Positions 1 to 8,450 are shown, counted from the stretch's first letter. The stretch: DNA of 64,000 nucleotides from an uncultured Roseiflexaceae bacterium (GCA_937974195.1 CALJIC010000349.1:1-64000); one strand, 5' to 3'. Translations and numbers: made by a program. The notes: generated from the letters alone by a model not told the origin.

Positions 1-118
1 CGTTAGAACCAAGAACCCAGAACTGAGGACTCAGAACTGAGAACCAAGAACTGAGGACTCAGAACTGAGAACCCAGAACCAAACGTTGCGCCATGCGCGT
101 TCTTGGTTCTGGGTTCTC
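1..118. repeat. Low-complexity interspersed repeat with 16-bp inverted arms
   Basis: The left part is a run of near-identical short units of the type 'AGAACTGAGGACTC' and 'GAACCAAGAA'. A perfect 16-bp inverted repeat lies at 67-82 and 103-118 with a 20-nt loop. It lies just past the stop codon of the minus-strand secreted protein and could act as its terminator. Similar 'word-like' repeats appear near 2455-2541, 24594-24628 and 44625-44763. Confidence 0.7.
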
Positions 119-129
119 GGTTCTTGGTT

Positions 130-1257
130 CTAATGAGGGAAGGTGGCGTACTGCGTAGCCTCGGCCCCGAAGGCGTACACCGCCCCCTCGCCGTGGAGCA
201 GCACCAGGGTGGCGCCGCTGCCGAAGCGCTGTACGGTGGCGCGCTCGGGGCGCTCGGGCTCTGTGCCGAAGCCGGGGCTCTCGGGGCCGCGCCGGAAGTT
301 CTCGAAGTAGACCTTGCCGAAGCCGCGCCGGGGCGGGAAGACGTTGGGCTGCGTCTGCGGGAAGTAGTCCACCGGGTCCACCCCTTCCTGCCAGCGGTCG
401 TCGAAGCGCTGCTGCACGGTCGGGTTGCCGGGGCGCACCGACGAGCGGTACGCGACGAAGATGTCCTTCCCGCCGCCGCCCAGGTCCACCCAGATGAAGA
501 TGCCGTTGCTGGTGCGCTGCACCGCCGCCGGGACGTCCGGGTACGCCTCAGAGGGGCAGCCGAGCCACTCGCGGAACGGCACGCGCTCAACGGCCGCCCG
601 CAGCGGCTCGACCACCGCGACCTCGCATGTGTCGGGCCGCGCCATGGCGCGCACCTCGGCGCCGAGCCGCCCCAGCAGCACGTGGTAGGGCGGCGCGTTC
701 TCGGGGTGGTGCTCCATGCGCCGGCGCTCGAAGTACTGGACTGTGCCGGTCCAGTTCTCGACCGTCTCCTGCATGGGCTCGCTGATCGGGTAGCCGAAGC
801 GCTCCAGGCCGCCGTTGCGGCGCCAGTAGCTCAGGAACGGCTCGCAGAGGCTGTGGCGCGTCTCGGGGAAGTAGGCGCAGCCGGGCGGCGGGGCGTTCAC
901 CTGCGGCAGGCTCCACCAGTCGATCCCGCGCAGCTCGAGGTAGCGGGCGCCGAGACGCCCGGCCATCACCCCCTCGGCGCCGTGGTCCTCGAGCCGGTCG
1001 CGCTCGAACCACTGGGTTGGGCCGACCCAGCGGTGCTCGACCACCTCGTTCGGCACCAGCGGCCCGATCGGGTAGCCGAAGACCGCCAGGCCGCCGTTGC
1101 GCTCCCAGTAGTCCAGGAACGGCCCCGAGATGCAGTAGCCGGTTTCGGGGAAGCAGCGCGTGCGGTCCTGGGCGGCCGCCGGCGCCGGGAGGGCGGCGAG
1201 CGCGCTCAGCACGAGCAGCGGCGCCAGCCAGGATATGCGGGGCGCTCTGAGCCTCAT
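130..1257 (-). CDS. Secreted protein with two FxETGH/YWxxNGG/FGYPI repeats
   Basis: A 375-residue exported protein of unknown function. The ATG at 1257 is preceded by a good GGAGGTG ribosome site. The N-terminus is a signal peptide (Arg-rich start, Leu/Ala core, AAAQ-type cleavage near residue 28). Two repeats follow, each with FPET, a YWxRNGGL core and FGYPI, and each followed by a (W/Y)FERxR(L/M)E segment. The C-terminal third is not recognised; it contains several Trp/Gly and aromatic residues. The same repeat is found in the protein at 54279-56273. The repeat is common in Chloroflexota exported proteins and loosely recalls LGFP-type wall-binding repeats; a cell-surface binding role is inference. 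It diverges from the cox operon. Confidence 0.8.
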   Translation of the reverse strand: MRLRAPRISWLAPLLVLSALAALPAPAAAQDRTRCFPETGYCISGPFLDYWERNGGLAVFGYPIGPLVPNEVVEHRWVGPTQWFERDRLEDHGAEGVMAGRLGARYLELRGIDWWSLPQVNAPPPGCAYFPETRHSLCEPFLSYWRRNGGLERFGYPISEPMQETVENWTGTVQYFERRRMEHHPENAPPYHVLLGRLGAEVRAMARPDTCEVAVVEPLRAAVERVPFREWLGCPSEAYPDVPAAVQRTSNGIFIWVDLGGGGKDIFVAYRSSVRPGNPTVQQRFDDRWQEGVDPVDYFPQTQPNVFPPRRGFGKVYFENFRRGPESPGFGTEPERPERATVQRFGSGATLVLLHGEGAVYAFGAEATQYATFPH

Positions 1258-1624
1258 TGCGACACCTCCGTCGCCGTCGGCGCGGCTCTCTGGTGCGGGC
1301 GCCGGGCCTGCGTCCAGCCGGTGGGCCCCGCCGACGCTTAAGCCGGAACTCGTCGGACGCCACATATGATACAGGAACTCGGCGGTCTCCGGCTGAGGCG
1401 CGGGGGCGCGCAGCATTGCCTTGACAAACTTTCAACGTCTGGAGTACTATGCGTGCGAGCACTGATTTCAGTCTGCACAAGGCGCCGTCCAGCGTCGGTC
1501 GTCGCTTCTACGAACGCAGCGGCCCTGAGGGTTGTTGCGTCCGTTGCTTTTGCTCCTCGCTTACCCACGGCGCGGCGATCTGGCGCGCAAGTCCCCGGCC
1601 ACGCTGCGGCGAAAGGAACGCTCT
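1258..1624. other. Divergent intergenic region and cox leader
   Basis: This 367-bp region separates the divergent secreted-protein gene and coxG. A TATCAT-like minus-strand -10 lies at 1366-1371. A strong plus-strand promoter lies at 1421-1450, which leaves a leader of about 170 nt before the coxG GTG. I see no convincing ORF or recognisable riboswitch fold in the leader. Confidence 0.5.
1421..1450 (+). promoter_or_regulatory. Promoter of the cox operon
   Basis: A perfect -35 TTGACA (1421-1426), an 18-bp spacer and a TACTAT -10 (1445-1450). The region is AT-richer than its surroundings. This is one of the best sigma-70-type matches in the window. Confidence 0.7.
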
Positions 1625-2443
1625 GTGAAAATCTCTGGTACCTACACCATCGACGCCCCACGCGATGCCGTGTGGGCTGCGCTGAACGACATCGAAGTTC
1701 TCGCGCGTGTGGTGCCGGGCTGCGAACGCCTGGACCAGGTCGGCGAGAACGAGTTCGAGGGCACGGTCAAGATCGGCATCCAGGCGATCCGCGGGACCTA
1801 CAACGGCAAGATCCGGCTCGAGGACATCCAGCCCCCGGTTCACTACAAGCTGGTGGCGAGCGGCAAGAGCGCCAACGGCGTGGTCGATGGCGTGGGGACG
1901 GTGGACCTCGAGGAGCAGGATGGCAAGACTCTCCTGCGCTACAGCGGCGACGCGCAGATCGGCGGCGTGCTGGCTAGCGTGGGGCAGCGGCTGATCGAGG
2001 GCGCGAGCCGCCAGCTGATCAACCAGTCGCTGAAGGCGCTGGCCCAGCAGGTGGCGATCCGCACCGGGAAGGAGGCCGCGCCCGCGCCCGCCGCCCCGGC
2101 GACGGCGCCTGCAGCAAGCGGCCCGGCTCCGGCGCCAACGCCGGCCGAGCTCCCGGCGGAGGCTGAGGCCGCGGCTCCGACCGGGGGCGGCGCCGCAGCT
2201 CCGGCCGGCAACGGCGTGTCATCTGCCGCGCGAGCGGCGGCCGAGCCCTCCGCGGCGGCCACGGGCGAGGCGCGCCCCACCTTCGAGCGCCAGAGCGTGA
2301 TCGTGCCGCCCGACCAGCAGCTCAAGCCCGAGGCGGTCTTCCTCGGCGTCGTGCAGGACTTCATCGCCGAGCGGCCGTGGGCGCCGTGGGTGGTCGTCGC
2401 CTTCCTGCTCGGATACATCCTAGGGCTTTCCCGCCAGAAGTAG
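1625..2443 (+). CDS. coxG: CoxG-like SRPBCC protein, C-terminally membrane-anchored
   Basis: A 272-residue protein. The GTG at 1625 is chosen because GAAAGGA sits about 9 nt upstream and the family begins with 'MKISGTYTIDAP'. Residues 1-150 form the SRPBCC/CoxG domain (DAVWxxLND, ARVVPGCE, NGKI motifs). An Ala/Pro-rich linker of about 90 residues follows, then a C-terminal hydrophobic helix (WVVVAFLLGYILGL). In Oligotropha CoxG anchors CO dehydrogenase to the inner face of the membrane; the tail here fits that role. It is the first gene of a G-S-L-M operon, an order different from the classical coxMSL. Confidence 0.9.
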   Translation: MKISGTYTIDAPRDAVWAALNDIEVLARVVPGCERLDQVGENEFEGTVKIGIQAIRGTYNGKIRLEDIQPPVHYKLVASGKSANGVVDGVGTVDLEEQDGKTLLRYSGDAQIGGVLASVGQRLIEGASRQLINQSLKALAQQVAIRTGKEAAPAPAAPATAPAASGPAPAPTPAELPAEAEAAAPTGGGAAAPAGNGVSSAARAAAEPSAAATGEARPTFERQSVIVPPDQQLKPEAVFLGVVQDFIAERPWAPWVVVAFLLGYILGLSRQK

Positions 2444-2454
2444 CCAGTGCGCGG

Positions 2455-2541
2455 TCGTCGGTAGTTGGCAGCGTTGAGGCTCCAACGCGGTGGGCTTCAT
2501 CCACAGCGGCTACTGACTACTGACTCCTGACAACTGACTCG
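2455..2541. repeat. Low-complexity repeat between coxG and coxS
   Basis: A TCGTCGGTAGTTGGCAG-like arm (about 2455-2471) is partly complementary to a run of 'CTGAC/ACTGAC' words at about 2509-2541. It resembles the word-like repeats elsewhere in the window. It ends just before the coxS ribosome binding site. Confidence 0.5.
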
Positions 2542-2554
2542 ATGAGGAGGAAAC

Positions 2555-3082
2555 GTGAGCACTGTCAATGTCACCGTCAACGGCCGGAAGTACACCAGCG
2601 AGGTCGAGCCGCGGACACTGCTCGTCCACTACCTGCGCGAGCACCTGAACCTGACGGGCACCCACATCGGCTGTGACACCAGCCAGTGCGGCGCGTGCGT
2701 GGTGCTGGTGAACGGCGAGAGCGTCAAGTCGTGCACGATGCTGGCGGTGCAGGCCGACGGCGCGGAGATCACGACGATCGAGGGCCTGGCGAAGGACGGT
2801 CAGCTTCACCCGCTGCAGGAGGGCTTCTGGGAGTGCCACGGCCTGCAGTGCGGCTTCTGCACCCCCGGCATGATCATGGCGGCCTACGACCTGCTGCAGC
2901 AGAACCCCAACCCCACCGACGAAGAGGTGCGTCACGGCCTGGAGGGCAACCTGTGCCGCTGCACGGGGTACCACAACATCGTGCGCGCCGTCCAGTACGC
3001 TGCGGCGAAGATGCGCGGCGAGGACGTCTCGCACCTGACTGCCGGCGGTCAGACCTCGGAGATGGTCAGCACCGGCAACTAG
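2555..3082 (+). CDS. coxS: CO dehydrogenase-type small subunit, two [2Fe-2S] clusters
   Basis: A 175-residue iron-sulfur subunit of the xanthine oxidase family. The GTG at 2555 has an excellent GAGGAGG site. The N-terminal plant-type ferredoxin fold carries C40, C45, C48 and C60. The C-terminal helical domain carries the second cluster ligands C99, C102, C134 and C136 (CGFC...CRC). It passes electrons from the molybdenum site of CoxL to the FAD of CoxM. The length is typical, with a short tail beyond the usual end. The next gene, coxL, starts 64 bp downstream. Confidence 0.95.
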   Translation: MSTVNVTVNGRKYTSEVEPRTLLVHYLREHLNLTGTHIGCDTSQCGACVVLVNGESVKSCTMLAVQADGAEITTIEGLAKDGQLHPLQEGFWECHGLQCGFCTPGMIMAAYDLLQQNPNPTDEEVRHGLEGNLCRCTGYHNIVRAVQYAAAKMRGEDVSHLTAGGQTSEMVSTGN

Positions 3083-3146
3083 CGGCTCGCTCGCCCCTTC
3101 TGGGAACCGGTTACTATGGCAGTAGCGGACAAGGAAGGAACAGGTC

Positions 3147-5522
3147 ATGACCGCAACCCCCATGACGAAGGCCATCGGCCGGGCGATCAAGCGGCGCGAG
3201 GACCCCAAGCTGATCACCGGCGGCGGTAACTTCCTGGACGACATCAAGCTGGCGGGCATGCTGCACGCCGCTGTGCTGCGCAGCCCATACGCCCACGCGA
3301 AGATCACGAAGATCGACACCTCGCGGGCCCTGGCGCACCCCGGCGTGGTCGCCGTGTTCACCGGCGAGGACATGCTGGATATCAACCCGCTGCCGTGCGC
3401 CTGGCAGGCCGCGTCCGGGCGCGTCCAGAACAACATCAACACCCCGCGCGCCCTGGCGGTCGGCACCGTCCGCCACGTCGGCGACCCGGTGGCGCTGGTG
3501 GTGGCCGAGGACCGCTACATCGCGCGGGACGCGCTGGACCTGATCGATGTGGACTACGAGCCGCTGCCGGTGGTGGTGGATGCGAAGAAGGCCACCGAGC
3601 CGGGCGCGCCGCAGCTGCACGAGAACGCGCCGAACAACATCGTGTTCGAGTGGGACTGCGGCGACAAGGCCAAGACGGACCAGGCGATCGCCTCGGCCGA
3701 GGTGGTGGTGAAGGAGGAGATCGTCAACCAGCGGCTCATCCCCACCCCGATGGAGACGCGCGGCGCGATCGCGCGCTATGACCCGGCCACCGAGGAGTTC
3801 ACCCTGTGGACCACCTCGCAGGCGCCGCACGTCATGCGGCTGCTGCTCACGGCGTTCGTCTTCGGCATCCCCGAGCCGAAGCTGCGGGTGATCTCGCCGA
3901 ACGTGGGCGGCGGCTTCGGGCAGAAGATCTTCTGCTACAACGACATGGCCTTCACGCTGTGGGCGGCGCGCAAGCTCGGCCGGCCGGTCAAGTTCGTCGA
4001 GGACCGCTCGGAGAACTATAAGTACTCGACCCACGGCCGCGACCACATCACCGAGGTGGAGCTCGCCGGCACGCGCGACGGGAAGATCACCGGGCTGCGA
4101 GTCAAGACCTACGCCAACCTCGGCGCCTACATCTCGACGATCGCCCCCGGCATCCCGACGACGCTGTACGGCAGGATCGCCACCGGCGTCTACAAGATCC
4201 CGGCCGCCTACTGCCACGTGACCGGGGTCTACACCAACACGGCGATGGTGGACGCCTACCGCGGCGCGGGCCGCCCGGAGGCGTCGTACCTGATCGAGCG
4301 CATGGTGGACCGCTTCGCGGCCGAGATCGGCATGGACCCGGCCGAGGTGCGGCGCAAGAACTTCATCCAGCCCGAGGACTTCCCCTACGACAACGGCCTG
4401 GGCCTGCTGCCGTACGACAGCGGCAACTACGAGGCCGCGCTGAACAAGGCGCTCGAGCTGGTGGGCTACGCCGAGCTCCGCAAGGAGCAGGAGCAGGCGC
4501 GCCAGCAGGGGCGCTACATCGGCATCGGGCTCAGCTCGTACGTCGAGATCTGCGGCGTGGCCCCGAGCGCCTGGATCGGCCTGCCGGGCGAGGGGTGGGG
4601 CGCCGGCCTGTGGGAGAGCGCCAACGTGCGCGTCCACCTGACCGGCAAGGTGGTGGTGACCACCGGCAGCCTGCCGCACGGGCAGGGGCTGGAGACCACC
4701 TTCGCCCAGATCGTGGCCGATGAGCTGGGCGTGCCCTACGAGGACGTGGTCGTCGAGCACTCGGACACGGCCGGCACGCCGTTCGGCTACGGCACCTACG
4801 GCAGCCGCTCGGCGGCGGTCGGCGGCACCGCGATCTACAAGAGCGTCGCCAAGATCAAAGAGAAGGCCAAGCGGATCGCCGCGCACATGCTGGAGGCGAA
4901 CCCGGACGACATCGTGTTCGAGAACGGGCGCGCGTTCGTCAAGGGCTCGCCGGACCAGGGCAAGACGCTGGCCGAGATCGCCCTGCAGGCGTCGGTGGGC
5001 TACAGCCTGCCCGAGGGCATGGAGCCGTTCCTGGACGAGACCACCTACTACGATCCGCCGAACTGCACCTTCCCGTTCGGCACGCACGTCGCGGTCGTCG
5101 AGGTGGACCCGGACACCGGGGCGGTCGAGCTGAAGCGCTACGTCGCGGTGGACGACTGCGGCAACGTGATCAACCCGCTGATTGTGGACGGCCAGATCCA
5201 CGGCGGCATCGCGCAGGGCATCGCGCAGGCGCTGTACGAGCGCGCGGTGTACGACGAGAACGGCCAGCTCCTCACGGGGACGCTGAACGACTACGCCGTG
5301 CCGGCGGCGCATATGCTGCCGTCCTTCGAGCTGGCGCGCACGGTCACGCCCTCGCCGGTGAACCCGCTGGGCGTGAAGGGCGCCGGGGAGGCGGGCACGA
5401 TCGCCAGCGCGCAGGCGGTGATGAACGCGGTGATCGACGCGCTGGCGCCCTTCGGGGTGAAGCACCTCCAGATGCCGGCCACGGCGGAGAACGTGTGGCG
5501 GGCCATCCACGGGCAGTCGTAA
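3147..5522 (+). CDS. coxL: CO dehydrogenase-type large (molybdenum) subunit, form II
   Basis: A 791-residue molybdopterin-binding catalytic subunit. The ATG at 3147 follows AAGGAAGGA. The family blocks are present: GGGFGQK, the substrate loop AYRGAGR at residues 370-376, the Moco-binding region PHGQGLE, and the catalytic Glu748 in GAGEAG. The loop AYRGAGR marks form II (BMS-type) enzymes. True CO oxidisers of form I carry AYxCSFR with the active-site Cys. CO oxidation by form II enzymes is disputed, so the substrate may be CO or another small carbonyl or heterocycle. Membrane-side location via CoxG is likely. Confidence 0.95.
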   Translation: MTATPMTKAIGRAIKRREDPKLITGGGNFLDDIKLAGMLHAAVLRSPYAHAKITKIDTSRALAHPGVVAVFTGEDMLDINPLPCAWQAASGRVQNNINTPRALAVGTVRHVGDPVALVVAEDRYIARDALDLIDVDYEPLPVVVDAKKATEPGAPQLHENAPNNIVFEWDCGDKAKTDQAIASAEVVVKEEIVNQRLIPTPMETRGAIARYDPATEEFTLWTTSQAPHVMRLLLTAFVFGIPEPKLRVISPNVGGGFGQKIFCYNDMAFTLWAARKLGRPVKFVEDRSENYKYSTHGRDHITEVELAGTRDGKITGLRVKTYANLGAYISTIAPGIPTTLYGRIATGVYKIPAAYCHVTGVYTNTAMVDAYRGAGRPEASYLIERMVDRFAAEIGMDPAEVRRKNFIQPEDFPYDNGLGLLPYDSGNYEAALNKALELVGYAELRKEQEQARQQGRYIGIGLSSYVEICGVAPSAWIGLPGEGWGAGLWESANVRVHLTGKVVVTTGSLPHGQGLETTFAQIVADELGVPYEDVVVEHSDTAGTPFGYGTYGSRSAAVGGTAIYKSVAKIKEKAKRIAAHMLEANPDDIVFENGRAFVKGSPDQGKTLAEIALQASVGYSLPEGMEPFLDETTYYDPPNCTFPFGTHVAVVEVDPDTGAVELKRYVAVDDCGNVINPLIVDGQIHGGIAQGIAQALYERAVYDENGQLLTGTLNDYAVPAAHMLPSFELARTVTPSPVNPLGVKGAGEAGTIASAQAVMNAVIDALAPFGVKHLQMPATAENVWRAIHGQS

Positions 5523-5542
5523 TGTGATCGGAGCACTCTGAC

Positions 5543-5576
5543 GTAAGGGCGCGCTGCGTCCCCGCCGCGCCCTTAC
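5543..5576 (+). promoter_or_regulatory. Perfect 11-bp hairpin between coxL and coxM
   Basis: The arms GTAAGGGCGCG (5543-5553) and CGCGCCCTTAC (5566-5576) enclose a 12-nt loop. No U-tract follows (ATAAACAC), so it fits an mRNA-stabilising or partial attenuation structure better than a full terminator. coxM begins 20 nt later. Confidence 0.6.
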
Positions 5577-5596
5577 ATAAACACCAGAGGTACCAC

Positions 5597-6460
5597 ATGA
5601 TTCCAGCCGAATTTCAGTACTACGCGCCCGCATCGGTGGCCGAGGCGATCAGCCTGCTGCAGCAGCACGACGAGGCCAAGATCCTGGCCGGCGGCCACTC
5701 GCTGCTCCCGGCGATGAAGCTGCGCCTGTCGCAGCCGCCGGTGCTGATCGACATCAGCCGCATCAGCGAGCTCAAGGGCATCTCGGTGGACGGCGGGGTC
5801 ACGATCGGCGCGACGACGACCTACCACGAGGTCGCCAGCAACCAGGCGGTGCGCGAGGCCTGCCCGGTGCTGGTGGAGTGCGTGTCGCAGATCGGCGACA
5901 TCCAGGTGCGCAACCGCGGGACGCTCGTCGGCTCGCTGGCGCACGCCGACCCGGCGGCGGACCTGCCGGCGGTGGCGCTGGCGCTCGGCGCGACGCTGAC
6001 GGCCCAGGGGCCGAACGGCACGCGCGAGATCGCCGCCGACGATATGTTCGTGGAGATGCTGACGACGGCGCTCGAGCCGAACGAGGTGCTCACCAAGGTG
6101 ACCTTCCCGCGGCTGGGCGCCGGCGAGGGGGCCTCGTACCAGAAGCTGCGCCACCCGGCCTCGCGCTACGCGATCGTCGGCGTGGCCGCGTATGTCAAGC
6201 TGGGCTCCGGCGGGAGCGTCGAGGCGTGCCGGATCGGCGTGACGGGCGCGGGTCCGAAGGCGGTGCGCCAGCCGGCGGCCGAGGCGGCGCTGGTGGGCAC
6301 GAGCGGCGATGAGGCGGCGGTGGCCGCGGCCGCCGAGAAGGCCGGCGAGGAGATGGACTTCCTCGGCGACATCCACGCCTCGGAGGAGTACCGCCGCGCG
6401 ATGGTGAAGGTCTACACCAAGCGCGCGCTCACGCAGGCGATCGCCCGCGCCCGCGGGTAG
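5597..6460 (+). CDS. coxM: CO dehydrogenase-type medium (FAD) subunit
   Basis: A 287-residue flavoprotein of the CoxM/CutM family. The N-terminus opens with the family sequence 'EFxYYAPASVAEAISLL'. The FAD-binding motifs AGGHSLLP (about residues 34-41) and TIGATTTY (about 72-79) are both clear, as is the LVGSLAHADPA segment. It accepts electrons from the CoxS clusters and hands them to a quinone or another acceptor. It is the last gene of the operon, with a convergent gene downstream. Confidence 0.95.
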   Translation: MIPAEFQYYAPASVAEAISLLQQHDEAKILAGGHSLLPAMKLRLSQPPVLIDISRISELKGISVDGGVTIGATTTYHEVASNQAVREACPVLVECVSQIGDIQVRNRGTLVGSLAHADPAADLPAVALALGATLTAQGPNGTREIAADDMFVEMLTTALEPNEVLTKVTFPRLGAGEGASYQKLRHPASRYAIVGVAAYVKLGSGGSVEACRIGVTGAGPKAVRQPAAEAALVGTSGDEAAVAAAAEKAGEEMDFLGDIHASEEYRRAMVKVYTKRALTQAIARARG

Positions 6461-6488
6461 AGGCGCGGCGCACGCGCCCGGATCTCTC

Positions 6489-6550
6489 GGGGCGCAGCAG
6501 CACCGGCGCCGGCAGCCCGACGTTGCCGAGCCGCTGGTCTGCTGCGCCCC
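6489..6550. terminator. 12-bp inverted repeat between convergent genes
   Basis: GGGGCGCAGCAG (6489-6500) and its exact complement (6539-6550) flank a 38-nt loop that is itself GC-rich. The right arm touches the stop codon of the minus-strand gene. It could end transcription from both sides. Its core CTGCGCCCC recurs upstream of gdh. Confidence 0.5.
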
Positions 6551-7380
6551 TACGCGTCTGCGCGCGGCTCCTCGCGCGGCTCATCGCGCAGCCGCCACAC
6601 CACCCACACCGACACGAGCCCGGCGACGGCGATGATCGCCTCGGGCAGAAGCAGCTCCGCGAGCCCCTCGAGGCCGAGCGCCTCCGGCAGCCCCACGGCG
6701 GCGAGGTTGAGCAGCGCGTGAACGCCGATCGCGAGCAGCAACCACCAGATCTGCGCGCGCCGGAAGACCTGCAGCACCAGCACCGACAGCATCACGTGGA
6801 ACGGCACCGTCCACAGCCGCTCCCACGCGCCGAGCAGCGGCGTCCAGCCCGGCAGGCTCTGGACGGCGGCAAGCTGGGCCTCGACCTGCGCCCGCTGCTC
6901 GTCGCTGATCGGCAGCGTCGAGAGGTCGAGCGACGAGAGCGCCACCAGATTCACGAGCCCCAGCAGCGCCAGCCCGGCCACCAGGACCATCGCCTCGATG
7001 CCGCCGTGGCCGACCCCGTACATCACCGCCTTGGACCAGGTCTTCTCCTCGCGGCGCATGAGCCAGCGGTAGCCGACGTAGCGCCCGACCTCCTCGAAGA
7101 CGCCGGCCGAGAGCGAGAGCGCCGCGAGCCAGGCGAACAGCAGCGGGCGCGACTCCTGCAGCTGCGGGGCGATCTGCGCCTGGATCAGCTGGACCGCCGG
7201 CACACGCGTCAGGATCTGGAACAGCGCGAAGATCAGCGCCCCGTAGCCGAAGTAGCGCCAGCCGACGCCGAGGCGCCGCCGGACGAGGAGCGCCAGGCCG
7301 ATCGGGTAGAGGATGTCGAACAGGATGGCGGCGACGGCGGAGGCGATCCAGAGGTTGCTCACCGTGAACTGCTGCGTCAT
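6550..7380 (-). CDS. YhfC-family intramembrane metalloprotease
   Basis: A 276-residue protein with seven or eight predicted membrane helices. The FEEVGRYVGYR segment and the later YGVGHGGIEA segment supply the Glu-Glu/Arg and His/Glu residues typical of the YhfC branch of CAAX-like intramembrane proteases. The ATG at 7380 follows a GGAAGGG site. The natural substrate of the family is unknown. It converges on coxM and lies 100 bp downstream of another minus-strand membrane gene. Confidence 0.75.
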   Translation of the reverse strand: MTQQFTVSNLWIASAVAAILFDILYPIGLALLVRRRLGVGWRYFGYGALIFALFQILTRVPAVQLIQAQIAPQLQESRPLLFAWLAALSLSAGVFEEVGRYVGYRWLMRREEKTWSKAVMYGVGHGGIEAMVLVAGLALLGLVNLVALSSLDLSTLPISDEQRAQVEAQLAAVQSLPGWTPLLGAWERLWTVPFHVMLSVLVLQVFRRAQIWWLLLAIGVHALLNLAAVGLPEALGLEGLAELLLPEAIIAVAGLVSVWVVWRLRDEPREEPRADA

Positions 7381-7480
7381 CGGAGACCCTTCCTCGCCGC
7401 TCTGCCGCGGCTAGGCGGCGAGAGAAGAGCGCTCGGGGAAGCGAAGCTCTCCCTCACCCACCGCTGATGAGGCGGCAGCC

Positions 7481-8341
7481 CTAGTAGCGAAACACCGCGA
7501 TCAGCACCGCGACGAACAGGCCGGCGCCGAGCAGCGCGTACTCGACGATCACGCGGCGGGTGAGCGAGCCCTCGAGGTGGTTCTGGAGCAGCCCGGTGGT
7601 CACGTAGAAGATCACCAGCAGCAGCGCCCCGCCCATGAGGAACGGCGCGGCCCAGTAGTTGAGCGCCCAGGTCGCCTCGGCCAGCGTCAGCCCGACCATG
7701 CAGGCCAGCAGCAGCAGGCTGCGCTGCGAGCTCCACTGCAGCAGCGCGTAGGCCAGCAGCGTCCCGGTCGAGCCGATCAGCGCCGCGGAGTACAGGGTGC
7801 GGAGGCGGGCGTAGTAGACGGCGCTGAAGATGCCGAACGCCAGCAGCATCGTGATCGCCTGCAGCCCGAGCCGCGCGGCGCGGGCCACCTCGGGCCGGCG
7901 GTCCAGCGCGTAGTGCTGGCCGAGCAGCGCGGCCAGCAGCAGCGTGCCGGCGGCGGCCAGCGCGATGATGAAGGCCGTCATCTCGAGCGTCGCGCTGAAG
8001 AGCCGGAAGAAGGCGAACGACGCGACGATCGCGAACGACGGCAGGATCCAGAAGCCGGGCGCCAGCTCGAGCGCCAGCGGCCCCAGGCGCAGCGTCGGCA
8101 GGCTGCGGGTCTGCATCTGCGGGTGCGCGCGGATGAAGACGTCGGCGCCGGTGCTGGCGATGATCACCAGCGAGGCGATCAGCAGCCACGAGACGGTGAT
8201 CACCGGCAGGTCCCCGCCGAGGCGCGCGCGCAGGATGTTGGGGTTGATATCGATCAGGAACACGACCGCCAGGCCGAGCAGGACCAGGAGCACGAGGGAC
8301 ACAATGCGGTCGTAGCGGGGCGTCGGGGATGCGGCGATCAT
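7481..8341 (-). CDS. Polytopic membrane protein of unknown function
   Basis: A 286-residue protein with about eight hydrophobic helices spread evenly along its length and no soluble domain. The ATG at 8341 is chosen because a GAGGTG site lies about 8 nt upstream and a strong minus-strand promoter (8388-8416) lies just before it; the reading frame continues upstream but with composition unlike a membrane protein start. I do not recognise the family. It may form an operon with the YhfC-type gene. Confidence 0.7.
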   Translation of the reverse strand: MIAASPTPRYDRIVSLVLLVLLGLAVVFLIDINPNILRARLGGDLPVITVSWLLIASLVIIASTGADVFIRAHPQMQTRSLPTLRLGPLALELAPGFWILPSFAIVASFAFFRLFSATLEMTAFIIALAAAGTLLLAALLGQHYALDRRPEVARAARLGLQAITMLLAFGIFSAVYYARLRTLYSAALIGSTGTLLAYALLQWSSQRSLLLLACMVGLTLAEATWALNYWAAPFLMGGALLLVIFYVTTGLLQNHLEGSLTRRVIVEYALLGAGLFVAVLIAVFRY

Positions 8342-8387
8342 AGCTCTGCACCTCACGCGCCCAGCATACACGTGGGCGCGGCCCGGC

Positions 8388-8416
8388 ATTGTAGCCCGCT
8401 TCGCTGGCGATGTCAA
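8388..8416 (-). promoter_or_regulatory. Minus-strand promoter for the membrane protein gene
   Basis: Read on the minus strand: TTGACA (8416-8411), a 17-bp spacer, TACAAT (8393-8388). The -35 box lies only 5 bp from the -35 of the divergent plus-strand promoter. Confidence 0.7.
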
Positions 8417-8421
8417 CACGG

Positions 8422-8450
8422 TTGACCGTCGTAGGGGCGAGTGCTACAAT
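8422..8450 (+). promoter_or_regulatory. Plus-strand promoter for the GNAT gene
   Basis: TTGACC (8422-8427), a 17-bp spacer and TACAAT (8445-8450) with an extended TGC element. It lies back to back with the minus-strand promoter. Confidence 0.75.

Noticed and set aside
1451..1624. A possible molybdenum-cofactor riboswitch in the cox leader
   Set aside because: The leader is long enough, but I could not find the expected conserved stems or a GNRA-type loop arrangement. A covariance search would be needed.
3114..5633. An 839-codon minus-strand frame opposite coxL
   Set aside because: It is antisense to a fully recognisable coxL. The product is His/Arg/Val-rich and lacks any motif.
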